Assembly: GCA_964615375.1 (NCBI GenBank) | Contig: CAZTOW010000066.1 | Span: forward strand, 1 to 48,398 | DNA: 48,398 bases | Origin: CAZKWG01 sp964615375 | GTDB lineage: Bacteria > Myxococcota_A > UBA796 > CAZKWG01 | Direction of reading: 5' to 3' | Part shown: one piece after another, positions 33,632 to 42,408 of the stretch | Layout: each line of letters starts with the position of its first letter | How positions within the stretch are numbered: the stretch's first letter is position 1 | Program-made: the position numbers and the translations under genes | The notes under the pieces: generated by a model | Database searches by the model: none | What the model was told of the DNA's origin: nothing | The model's input: the letters and a program-made list of their open reading frames with translations, nothing else

Positions 33632-34527
33632 CGACCGGCCGCACCTTCCGCCTCACGCTGTTCCCGGCGCCCACCCTGCGCCCTGGCGGCGACCCCAACG
33701 ACCCCGAGGGTGTGCTCTGGCCCGCCCACGGCCGCTCGTGGACCGGGGACGCCGCCGCGCTCGTCGCGCTCATGACGACGCCGGTTCCAGCCTCGGGCAA
33801 GTACACGAGCCCCTTCTTCGTGGTCGGCGCGCTCCGAGATCACGAGCGGCGCAACACCGCCTTCGAGTTCGCCAGCGTGGTCGCGCTCGACGTGGACGAC
33901 GGGCTCACGACCTGGGAGGCGCACGACCGCTTTCTCGACCTGTTCCACGTCATCTATACGAGCTGGCGCCACACCCGCGAGCGGCACCGCTACCGCCTGG
34001 TCCTGCCGCTGGCCCGCGACGTGAACGGCGTCGAGTACCGGCTGCTCTGGCAGGTCCTGGCCCGCCGGCTGGGCGGCCATGTGGACAGGCAGACCAAGGA
34101 TCTCGCCCGCGCGCTGTTCCTGCCGGCGCGGCAGCCGGACGGTCGACGGGCTGGGGCGAAGGCGTGGGACGAGGTGCCGCTGCTGGACCCGGACGCCATC
34201 CTGGCGGACACGCTCAAGCTGGTGGCCGCGCCGCCGCGTCGGCCGAGCCCGCCGGTCACCGTGCCGCCCGACCTCGCGCGCGCCGTCGCGGCCCGGCGCC
34301 TCGCCACCGAGCCCGACGTGCGCCTCCGCGCCGCCGAGCACCTCCAGGCGACGATCCGCGACACCCGCGCCGAGCGCATCCCCTGCCCGAAGTGCGGTCG
34401 GCCCTCGGTCTGGTTCTGGCTGGACCCGAGCCGGATGAAGACGGCGCGCTGCAACCACCGGAACTCCTGCGGCTGGTTCGGCCGCCTCGAAGAGCTGCTC
34501 GACGGCGCGGGAGCGAGCTGTGCCTGA
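33628..34527 (+). CDS. AEP-type primase-like protein with zinc ribbon
   Basis: A 299-residue protein. FASVVALDVDDG (residues 81-92, Asp-x-Asp-Asp), YTSWRHTRERHRYRLVLPLAR (110-130, noted by position) and HVDRQTKDLARALFLPAR (151-168) match the core of archaeo-eukaryotic-primase/Rep-like domains in mobile elements. The C-terminus has a zinc-binding set CPKCG…CNHRNSCGW, as in primase-associated ribbons. It would prime or initiate replication of the element with the DUF927 helicase that follows (8-nt overlap). Assignment is by motif order, so moderate certainty. Confidence 0.65.
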   Translation: MTTGRTFRLTLFPAPTLRPGGDPNDPEGVLWPAHGRSWTGDAAALVALMTTPVPASGKYTSPFFVVGALRDHERRNTAFEFASVVALDVDDGLTTWEAHDRFLDLFHVIYTSWRHTRERHRYRLVLPLARDVNGVEYRLLWQVLARRLGGHVDRQTKDLARALFLPARQPDGRRAGAKAWDEVPLLDPDAILADTLKLVAAPPRRPSPPVTVPPDLARAVAARRLATEPDVRLRAAEHLQATIRDTRAERIPCPKCGRPSVWFWLDPSRMKTARCNHRNSCGWFGRLEELLDGAGASCA

Positions 34528-36667
34528 CTGGACCCCGACCGTCGCTGGAGTCACCGCCGCTCCGCCCGATCCCGCGCCTGGCCGCGTGCGCCTGCTCGCC
34601 GTCGTGCGCGAGGCCGAGAGCGCCGACCCGAAGGGCGCCGCCCTCGCCGTTGCCGACCTGTTGAGTGACGCGGACGCCATGCGCGAGCTCGCCCGGAGCT
34701 GGCGCCTCGACCCCGCCGGCATGGCCGCGCTGATCATGCGCCTGAGCACCGTGCGCGGTCTGCAACAGCGGGCGTTGAAGCTGGAACGCGTGATCAAGGA
34801 CGCCGCCGAGCGCCAGGGCCGGGCCGAGGCCGACGCGCGCTACCAGGTCTCGCTCGGGCAGGCGAGCGCCGCCACCGTCGCCGAGGATCTCCGCCGCTGC
34901 CTGGACGGTCACCCCCTGGCGCCCGGCCTGCGCTGTCCGCCCGGCTGGGAGCTGACGCCGACCAGCCTGGGCCAGCTCCGGGTCAACCCCGAGACCGACG
35001 ACACCGAGCAGCTCGTGGTGGCGCACCGCCCCATCGTCGTCGAGGGCCGCCTGCGCGACGTGGACGATGGCTCGATCCACCTTGTGCTCGGCTGGCCGGG
35101 CACCCAGGGCGGCTGGCTCACCCAGGTCGTGCCGCGCGGCCAGGTCGCCGACGCGCGCCAGATCGTCGCGCTCTCGTTCCAGGACGCGCCCATCACCACC
35201 AGCAACACGGGGCAGATCGTGAACTACATCGCCGACTTCGAGAGCCAGAACGCCGAGCACATCCCGCAGTCCAGCGTGTCCGGCCACATGGGCTGGCACG
35301 GCGGCGAGGGCGACCTCTACTTCCTGTGGGGCCGCATTGTGATCCGCAGCGGCGGAGAGAGCGGACCCGCGGCCGACGACCGCATCCCCGCGCAGTGGCG
35401 GAAGGGGCAGGTCCAGCTCCTCACACCCGACCACGGCACCCGGGCGCTGGCCGGCGCGTTTCGCGCCTCTGGCACGTTTGAGGGCTGGCGCGAGGCGATC
35501 GTCGCCGCCCAGCCCTACCCGCGCGCCTTCCTGCCGATCTACGCCGCGCTCGTGCCGATGCTGATGCGCTTCATGCCCACGCTGGCGAACTTCATCGTGG
35601 ACATCTCGGGCGAGACCAGCCGCGGCAAGACCACCCTCCTGCGCCTGGCCGCGAGCCTGTGGGGCTGCCCCGACGAGCGCGGCGGCGGGCTGCTGCACGG
35701 CTGGGACTCCAGCCGCGTCTTCGTCGAGCGATCCGCCGCGATGCTCGACTACATGCCGATGTTCCTCGACGACACCAAGCGCGCCCGCAAGCCCGAGGAC
35801 GTGGGCAAGACGCTCTTCGACTACGCCAGCGGCGTCGGCCGAGGCCGTGGATCGCTGGTGGGCATCCAGCGCGTCAGCCACGCCCACGGCGTCCTGCTCA
35901 GCACCGGCGAGGCGCCCGCGACCAGCTTCACCAACGACGGCGGCACCCGGGCGCGCACGCTCTGCCTCTGGGGAGCGCCGTTCGAGGGCACCAACGCCGC
36001 CACCGAGCGCGCCGTCGCCCGCATCCAGAGCGCGGTCCTCAACCACCACGGCCACGCCGGGCCGCGCCTGGTCCGCTACCTGCTCGACCACCCCGAGGTC
36101 CGCGCCGGTCTCGCCGCCGAGCTGGAGCGCGAGTCCGATCGTTGGGTCGGCCTCACCAACGGCAACCCCGTCGCTGGTCGCGCCGCCCGCTACATCGCCG
36201 CCATGGCGGTGGCCAAGCGCCTCTTCCACGAGGTCCTGCGCCTGCCCCTGCCCGCCCGCGATCCCCTGCTCGACGCCTGGGAGGCCGTGCGCGTCGGAGC
36301 CGCCGACAGCGACCGCGCGACGGACGCGCTGCGCGAGGTGCTCTCGTGGGCCGCCAGCCAGCAGCACCGGTTCTACGGACGGATCGAGCACGAGTCGAAC
36401 AACGACCAGCCGCCCGGCGCCGGCTGGCTGGGGACCTGGGCACAGAAGGAGAACTGGAAGGTCCTGGCCATCCTGCCGAACGAGCTGAAGGGCTTCCTGA
36501 CCCGGCAGGGCTTCGACTATGACGCCGTGCTGCGCACCTGGCGGGACCGGAGCTGGCTGCTGACCGAGGAGGAGCACCTGACGCGCAAGGTCATGGTGGG
36601 GACGAGAAAGGCCCGGTGCGTCGTGCTCAAGCGGGAGACGGTGGAGCTCGTGGCGGGGGTGGAGTAG
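34520..36667 (+). CDS. DUF927 domain helicase-like ATPase
   Basis: A 715-residue protein of the DUF927 type, a superfamily-III-like ATPase common in integrated elements and plasmids next to primases. The N-terminal 200 residues are helical; the core has SVSGHMGWHG, then Walker A DISGETSRGKTT (about 361-372), a Walker-B-like YMPMFLDDTK (Asp-Asp), and STGEAPATSF further on. It starts at GTG 34520, overlapping the primase-like gene by 8 nt. It probably unwinds DNA for element replication. It is followed at once by a strong hairpin and a field of repeats. Confidence 0.8.
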   Translation: MPDWTPTVAGVTAAPPDPAPGRVRLLAVVREAESADPKGAALAVADLLSDADAMRELARSWRLDPAGMAALIMRLSTVRGLQQRALKLERVIKDAAERQGRAEADARYQVSLGQASAATVAEDLRRCLDGHPLAPGLRCPPGWELTPTSLGQLRVNPETDDTEQLVVAHRPIVVEGRLRDVDDGSIHLVLGWPGTQGGWLTQVVPRGQVADARQIVALSFQDAPITTSNTGQIVNYIADFESQNAEHIPQSSVSGHMGWHGGEGDLYFLWGRIVIRSGGESGPAADDRIPAQWRKGQVQLLTPDHGTRALAGAFRASGTFEGWREAIVAAQPYPRAFLPIYAALVPMLMRFMPTLANFIVDISGETSRGKTTLLRLAASLWGCPDERGGGLLHGWDSSRVFVERSAAMLDYMPMFLDDTKRARKPEDVGKTLFDYASGVGRGRGSLVGIQRVSHAHGVLLSTGEAPATSFTNDGGTRARTLCLWGAPFEGTNAATERAVARIQSAVLNHHGHAGPRLVRYLLDHPEVRAGLAAELERESDRWVGLTNGNPVAGRAARYIAAMAVAKRLFHEVLRLPLPARDPLLDAWEAVRVGAADSDRATDALREVLSWAASQQHRFYGRIEHESNNDQPPGAGWLGTWAQKENWKVLAILPNELKGFLTRQGFDYDAVLRTWRDRSWLLTEEEHLTRKVMVGTRKARCVVLKRETVELVAGVE

Positions 36668-36703
36668 CGGCGGGTGGAGAGGCGAGGCCCCGGTGTGGAC
36701 CCG

Positions 36704-36729
36704 GCGGTCCCCGGCCTGCCGGGGACCGC
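36704..36729. terminator. Strong hairpin downstream of the DUF927 gene
   Basis: GCGGTCCCCGGC (36704-36715) and GCCGGGGACCGC (36718-36729) pair perfectly across 2 nt, 37 bp after the stop codon, followed by GTTGTTT. It could terminate the replication operon, or be part of the repeat field that follows. Confidence 0.5.
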
Positions 36730-37008
36730 GTTGTTTCGGGTGGAGGCTGGGGATCGACGGATGTCCCCGGTATCCCCGGCTCGCGGCGGAGGGTAGGCGC
36801 TTGGAGGGGAGAAAGAAATTCGTCGTGTTCTGGGGTAGGGGCGCGGCGGGGCGCGGCGGGGAAGACATCACGAATTTTTTCCGGGGGCTCAAGGGTGTGG
36901 TCCGCGCCGGTAGCCGGGGACGCCGGGGACTTCCGGCGGGATGGGAGGGTTGAGGCGGGGATCTCGGTCCCCGGCACGCCGGGGACGGGTGGGGACGGAG
37001 TGGGGACC
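36707..37008. repeat. Cluster of GTCCCCGG / CCGGGGAC repeats, iteron-like
   Basis: Exact copies of the octamer (either strand) lie at 36707, 36719, 36753, 36914, 36923, 36967 and 36979, with near-copies at 36762, 36989 and 37001. Two pairs form inverted repeats with a 2-nt gap (36704-36729, 36967-36986). Between the groups lies an AT-rich interval (36811-36880) holding AAATTCGT and ACGAATTT as a spaced inverted repeat. The stretch 36668-37140 has no gene and separates the replication module from the DISARM-like operon, so it could be an origin or a regulatory region. Confidence 0.6.
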
Positions 37009-37140
37009 GGCGAGCTCCATGAGCGCCCCTATGTCAGATTTTTCGGCCCTCGCTCAATGATTACCCGTCCTGTGCGATGATAGTTCCCTCTCCGACAGGT
37101 TCCGAGCCTCGCCCTCGCCGCTTGCCCTGGTGCCCTTCCC

Positions 37141-40100
37141 ATGACCTCAAAGCACTTGGACGTCTTCGATCTCCGCGACGCTGTCGTTCGAGAGTACGAG
37201 CAATTCGCCACCTCGTTCACCACGATTCACGCATCGGATATCCGCGATCAGGTGGACGCGATCTACGCGCAGAAGCGCTACTGGCCCGAGCCGCTCATCC
37301 AGGTCAACCCGAACTACAAGCGCAGCACGACCGTGGCTGCCCTCGTCGCGGAAGGCCAACTGGACCCAGGCTGCGAGCAGATTTTCCCCCTCTCGCTCTA
37401 CGAGCACCAGAAGCAGGCCGTCGCGCTGGCATCCGCCGGAGAGAGCTTCGTCGTCACCACCGGCACCGGATCCGGCAAGTCTCTCTGCTTCTTCATCCCG
37501 ATCGTCAGCGCGATCCTCGCTGAGAAGCAGCGTGACCCGACCAGCCGGACGCGAGCCATCGTGATCTACCCGATGAACGCCCTGGCCAACAGCCAGCTTG
37601 AGGAGCTCGGGAAGTTCATGCCCGACCTGCCGGGCAGGCGGCCAGTGACGTTCGCGCGCTACACCGGTCAGGAGTCAGCCAAGGAGCGTCAAGCCGTCCG
37701 GGACAACCCGCCCGACATCCTGCTCACCAACTTCATGATGCTTGAGCTGCTGATGACCCGGCAGGATGACATCGATCGGGACGTGATCGGGAACTGCGCC
37801 GGGCTCCGCTTCCTGGTGCTCGACGAGCTCCATACGTACAGGGGGCGACAGGGCGCCGACGTGGCGCTCCTCGTGCGGCGCGTCCGCGAGCGGCTCTCCA
37901 ACCGCCTCCAATGCATCGGCACGTCGGCCACGATGAAGAGCGAGGGCACGGCCGAGGAGCGGGGGCGCGCAGTGGCGGAGGTGGCGACCACGCTCTTCGC
38001 CACACACATCCCCGAGAACAACGTCATCGGCGAGACGCTGGAGCGGGTGACTACCCCAGGGCTCAAGCGCGAGACCGTTCGCCACGCGCTGGGGCAGGCC
38101 ATCGACGCGGGGATCGCCAACACCCTGTCCGATACCGATCTGCGCGACCATCCGCTCGCGATCTGGGTCGAGACCGTGCTCGGCATGAACTCCACCGAGG
38201 CCATGCCAGCCTGGCACCGCGCTCCGCCGCTGACTGTGACCGAGTCCGGCGCGCTGCTGAGTGAGGACTCGGGTCGGAGCGCGGCGGAGTGCGAGCGCGC
38301 GCTTCGGCAGTTTCTGCTCGTGACGAGCCTGCCCGAGCTCGACCGCGTCCCCGGCTCCACCAGCGAACGCTCGTTTTTTGCATTCAAGCTGCACCAGTTC
38401 ATCTCTGGCGCGGGCCACGCCTTCGCGACCCTCGAAGCGCCTGGCCGACGCAGCCTGACGGTGGAGGGGCAGCAGTTCCTGCCGGGCGCCTCCTCCGAGA
38501 AGCGTCTGTATGCCACCCACTTTTGCCGCGCCTGTGGGCAGGAGTACCACCCCGTCCGCATCGTCAGCGACGAGGGGCGACGCAAGGTCCTCGCGCGAGA
38601 CATCGACGACGCCTTGCCCGTCTCGAATGACGATTCCCCCGACGGAGACGACGACTCGCCAGGAGCGGAGAGAGTCGGCTTCCTCACGGTACGACGTGCC
38701 GACCTCGATGCGGAGTTCGCAGGGGACATCGAAGAGTATCCAGAGACCTGGCGCACCGCGAGCGCCGCTGGCTTCGCGAAGCTGAAGCGTGAATACGAGT
38801 CTGCGAAGGCAGAGAGCGTGCAGGTCGAACCCGACGGTAAGCTCGGCAGCGGTGTGCCCGCATGGTTCTTGCCTGGGAAGTTCCGCTTCTGCCTCCGGTG
38901 CGGCGAGACCCACAGCGGCGCGTCACGCGACCGCAACCGGCTGGCCTCCCTCTCCGCGGAGGGCCGCAGCTCGGCGACGACGGTACTGACCGCGAGCATC
39001 CTGCGCTGGATGCACGGGCCGATGTCGGGTCTGGCCCCAGCGACCCGCAAGTTGCTCGGATTCTCGGACAACCGCCAGGACGCGGCGCTTCAAGCCGGGC
39101 ACTTCAATGACTTCCTGTTCGTGAGCCTTGTGCGCTCCGCGTTCCTGGGCGCGCTCCTCAACGCGGGTGATGCGGGCCTCTCCGCCGATCAGCTTGGCGC
39201 CGCACAGCAGCGGGCCCTCGGCTTCGACCGACCCGACCCGCGAATCCGAGAGGAGTGGCTGCTCGACGCCGGGATCATCGGCGTCAAGCGCCTGGACGCC
39301 GAGCGGACTTTGCGGGAGGTGCTGGCCTACCGCGTCTGGTTCGATCAACGCCGAGGGTGGCGGTACACCAACCCCAACCTGGAGCAGCTCGGCCTGCTGT
39401 CCGTCGACTACCTCGCCCTCGACGAGCTGGCAGCCGACGACGCACGCTTTGCGGGTGGTCCGGCCATCCTTGCGCTGGCAGCCCCCAGCGTGCGCGCCGC
39501 TGTGTATCGCGTCCTCTTCGACCACCTCCGCACGTGGATGGCTGTCCGCAGCGCGATCCTAGACCCCCTCGCGACCGAGCAGCTATACCAGCGGTCCTAC
39601 TCCGCCCTGCGCGCACCCTGGGGTTTCGGCGTGGACGAGAAGCCACGCCCGAGCCGCTGGCTGCTGCTGAAGTCGCCCAACAAGAGGGACGTGAAGGCGA
39701 AGGACGAGGATCTGATCGTGCGCGGCAGCTCCAGGAGCGGCCTGGGAAAGAAGCTCAAGTCCGAGAAGCTCTGGGGAACCCCCGCTATTCGGGCTTTGAA
39801 GTCGGTGGAGTTCGACGAGCTCATCGCGAGACTGCTGAAGGTCGCGGCCGACTACAGCCTGGTCATCGAGGAGTCCACTCCCTTCGATGTGCCTGGTTGG
39901 AAGCTCAGCGACGCCGCCGTCATCTTCAAGCATGGCGCCCTCGACGACCGCACCGACCGCAAGAACGACAACGCCTTCTTCCGCGACTTCTACCAGGCGC
40001 TGGCGACGATGCTCGTCAACCGCGACCATCCGCTGTTTGGCTTCGAGGCGCGCGAGCACACGGCCCAGGTTGAGCAGGAGAAACGACAGGTCCGCGAGAA

Positions 40101-42408
40101 GAGGTTTCGGTACGGCGACAAGGAGCAGTCCGAGCTGAAGGAGCGAGAGAAGGAGATCCGAGACCTCGGCGAGACGACCCGCTTCCTGCCGGTGCTCTTC
40201 TGCTCGCCGACGATGGAGCTCGGCGTTGACATCTCCGCGCTCAACGCGGTGTATCTCCGAAACGTGCCTCCGACGCCAGCGAACTACGCGCAGCGAAGCG
40301 GCCGTGCCGGGCGCAGCGGGCAGGCCGCCCTCGTGCTCACCTACGCCTCCGCGCAGGGGCCGCATGACCAGTATTTCTTCCGCGAGCCAAAGGCGATGGT
40401 GCATGGCGAGGTGCGCGCGCCAATGCTGGACCTCGCCAACCGCGACCTGGTGGACAGCCACCTGCAAGCGATCTGGCTGGCGTGTACCGAGACGGCGCTG
40501 CACCCCTCGATCGCCTCGCTGCTCGACCTCTCGGCGGCCGGGCGACCGCTACGGGCCGATGTGCGAGCGCCCATGGAGGTCCCGCGCGTCGCCACCGAGG
40601 CCGTATCGCGGATGGGCCGTGTGCTGGACATGGTCGCCAACGACCTGACGGACAAGACCGCACCCTGGTACACAGGTCGCGACGAGTACGCGCGATACGT
40701 CGCGGATCGTGCGCTGGGCAATTTCGCGGGTGCGTTCACGCGCTGGCGGGATCTGTACCGGGCCGCTGAGCAGCAACGCGACTCTTCCCGCCGCGTCATG
40801 GACGATCACTCGGCCCCTCAGCACGAGAAGCGCGCGGCCAGGACGCGACACGACCAGGCCATCGACCAGCTCAACCTGCTGGAACAGGGTGAGGAGAAGG
40901 CAGCCAAGAGCGACTTTTACACCTACCGCTACCTCGCGACAGAGGGGTTCTTACCCGGGTACAACTTTCCACGCCTGCCGCTGATGGCCTACGTCCCCAA
41001 GGCGGACGCGCGCGGCAAGCAGACCTGGCTCCAACGACCGCGTTTCCTCGCGCTCGCAGAGTTCGGCCCGAAGAGCCTCGTCTACCACGAGGGGCGCGCC
41101 TTCCGCGTGGTTCGCGCGATGCTGTCGGCGTCCCACCAGGATGGTGGCAATGCGGAGACGCGCCTCACGACCGAAGTGGCTCGCATCTGCAAGGGCTGTG
41201 GCGCTGGCCACTTCGACGAGGCATCGGTATGCCACGCCTGCGGGCAACCGCTCAGCACCCCGCAGACCGTCAACAACATCTACCGGATTGAGAATGTCGC
41301 GACGTGGCCTGCGGAGCGAATCACCGCGAACGACGAGGAGCGTCAGCGCCAGGGCTTTGACCTCCAGACCACCTTCCAGTGGGCCATACGCGACGGCGTC
41401 ATCGACGCTCGGACGGGTGCCGCGGCCGACGCGGACGGCGAGATCGTTCGCCTCGCCTACGGACCCGGCGCGCGCATCACGCGGGTGAACAAGGGGCTCA
41501 GGCGCCGGGCCAACAAGACCGAGCTGGGCTTCTGGATCGATCCCGTCTCAGGGTACTGGAAGGCCGCGCCTGACGAAGACGGGCCGACCGACCCTACGGT
41601 GGCGCCATACCAGCTCATCGTGCCCTGCGTCCGCGATCATAAGAACGCGCTCCTCGTCCGACCGGTCAATGGCGCACTTTCATCCATTACCCAGGCGACC
41701 GTGCAGCACGCCCTGCTGCGCGGCGTTGAAGCCGTGTTCCAGCTCGAAGATGGAGAGATCCTCGCGGAGCCCATGCCTTCGCGCGACGCGCGCAGCGGAT
41801 TCCTCCTCTACGAGGCCACCGAGGGTGGCGCGGGCGTGCTCACGCGGCTGGTGTCCGAGAGGGACGCCCTGGCGCGCGTCGCGAGGAAGGCCCTGCAGGT
41901 TATGCACTTCCTTGTCGAGGAGGATGGCCCGCTTCCCGCGCGCATCGCTGACCTCACCAGCGCGCCGGACTCACGCTGCGTGGCGGGCTGCTATCGGTGC
42001 CTGCTCTCCTACTACAACCAACCGGATCACGAGCTGATCGACCGCCGCGACGAGGACGCGAGAGAGCTACTGTTGCGGCTCGCGGGCGCGACGACGACTC
42101 CCGTAGAACAGGAGGTACTGCTGGCCTCGGAGGGAGAGGCCAGGACCGACGATCCTGAGGCCCGCTGGCGCGACGCGGTGCGCGAACGCTCACTCCCTGC
42201 GCCCGACGTAGAGTCGCTGCTCATCGAAGGGATCTCCGTCCCGTTCGCCTGGCGAGCGCACTACGTGGTCGCGGTGCTCACCGACGTGCCCGCCGCCACG
42301 CGCCGATCTCTCCAGGACCAGGGGTTCGACGTCGTGGTGTTTGGGGGCGAACCCTCCTGGCCCGCGTCCCTCGACCAGCTCGCCCGAACGCTTGGGCAAA
42401 GCTCATGA
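37141..42408 (+). CDS. Giant DEAD-box helicase with DUF1998, DrmA-DrmB-like
   Basis: A 1755-residue SF2 helicase. RecA1: LYEHQKQAV, Walker A TGTGSGKS (107-114), YPMNALA (143-149), DELH box (228-231). RecA2: FCSPTMELGVDISALN and the arginine-finger motif YAQRSGRAGRSGQ (about 1020-1060). There are zinc-like pairs (FCRACG near 460, FCLRCG near 580, CKGCG…CHACG near 1350-1370) and a C-terminal DUF1998/MZB signature CVAGCYRCLLSYYNQ (about 1613). DISARM systems use a helicase (DrmA) and a DUF1998 protein (DrmB); here both appear in one chain. The ATG at 37141 lacks a Shine-Dalgarno site. It overlaps the SNF2 gene by 4 nt. A YprA/MrfA-type helicase with a large insertion is the alternative. Confidence 0.8.
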   Translation: MTSKHLDVFDLRDAVVREYEQFATSFTTIHASDIRDQVDAIYAQKRYWPEPLIQVNPNYKRSTTVAALVAEGQLDPGCEQIFPLSLYEHQKQAVALASAGESFVVTTGTGSGKSLCFFIPIVSAILAEKQRDPTSRTRAIVIYPMNALANSQLEELGKFMPDLPGRRPVTFARYTGQESAKERQAVRDNPPDILLTNFMMLELLMTRQDDIDRDVIGNCAGLRFLVLDELHTYRGRQGADVALLVRRVRERLSNRLQCIGTSATMKSEGTAEERGRAVAEVATTLFATHIPENNVIGETLERVTTPGLKRETVRHALGQAIDAGIANTLSDTDLRDHPLAIWVETVLGMNSTEAMPAWHRAPPLTVTESGALLSEDSGRSAAECERALRQFLLVTSLPELDRVPGSTSERSFFAFKLHQFISGAGHAFATLEAPGRRSLTVEGQQFLPGASSEKRLYATHFCRACGQEYHPVRIVSDEGRRKVLARDIDDALPVSNDDSPDGDDDSPGAERVGFLTVRRADLDAEFAGDIEEYPETWRTASAAGFAKLKREYESAKAESVQVEPDGKLGSGVPAWFLPGKFRFCLRCGETHSGASRDRNRLASLSAEGRSSATTVLTASILRWMHGPMSGLAPATRKLLGFSDNRQDAALQAGHFNDFLFVSLVRSAFLGALLNAGDAGLSADQLGAAQQRALGFDRPDPRIREEWLLDAGIIGVKRLDAERTLREVLAYRVWFDQRRGWRYTNPNLEQLGLLSVDYLALDELAADDARFAGGPAILALAAPSVRAAVYRVLFDHLRTWMAVRSAILDPLATEQLYQRSYSALRAPWGFGVDEKPRPSRWLLLKSPNKRDVKAKDEDLIVRGSSRSGLGKKLKSEKLWGTPAIRALKSVEFDELIARLLKVAADYSLVIEESTPFDVPGWKLSDAAVIFKHGALDDRTDRKNDNAFFRDFYQALATMLVNRDHPLFGFEAREHTAQVEQEKRQVREKRFRYGDKEQSELKEREKEIRDLGETTRFLPVLFCSPTMELGVDISALNAVYLRNVPPTPANYAQRSGRAGRSGQAALVLTYASAQGPHDQYFFREPKAMVHGEVRAPMLDLANRDLVDSHLQAIWLACTETALHPSIASLLDLSAAGRPLRADVRAPMEVPRVATEAVSRMGRVLDMVANDLTDKTAPWYTGRDEYARYVADRALGNFAGAFTRWRDLYRAAEQQRDSSRRVMDDHSAPQHEKRAARTRHDQAIDQLNLLEQGEEKAAKSDFYTYRYLATEGFLPGYNFPRLPLMAYVPKADARGKQTWLQRPRFLALAEFGPKSLVYHEGRAFRVVRAMLSASHQDGGNAETRLTTEVARICKGCGAGHFDEASVCHACGQPLSTPQTVNNIYRIENVATWPAERITANDEERQRQGFDLQTTFQWAIRDGVIDARTGAAADADGEIVRLAYGPGARITRVNKGLRRRANKTELGFWIDPVSGYWKAAPDEDGPTDPTVAPYQLIVPCVRDHKNALLVRPVNGALSSITQATVQHALLRGVEAVFQLEDGEILAEPMPSRDARSGFLLYEATEGGAGVLTRLVSERDALARVARKALQVMHFLVEEDGPLPARIADLTSAPDSRCVAGCYRCLLSYYNQPDHELIDRRDEDARELLLRLAGATTTPVEQEVLLASEGEARTDDPEARWRDAVRERSLPAPDVESLLIEGISVPFAWRAHYVVAVLTDVPAATRRSLQDQGFDVVVFGGEPSWPASLDQLARTLGQSS

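Noticed and set aside
34256..36892. 878-residue minus-strand frame opposite the DUF927 gene
   Set aside because: Mirror frame of a gene with Walker motifs; no recognisable domain of its own.
36668..37140. GTCCCCGG repeats considered as a CRISPR array
   Set aside because: Repeats are 8 bp, irregularly spaced and in both orientations, unlike repeat-spacer structure.
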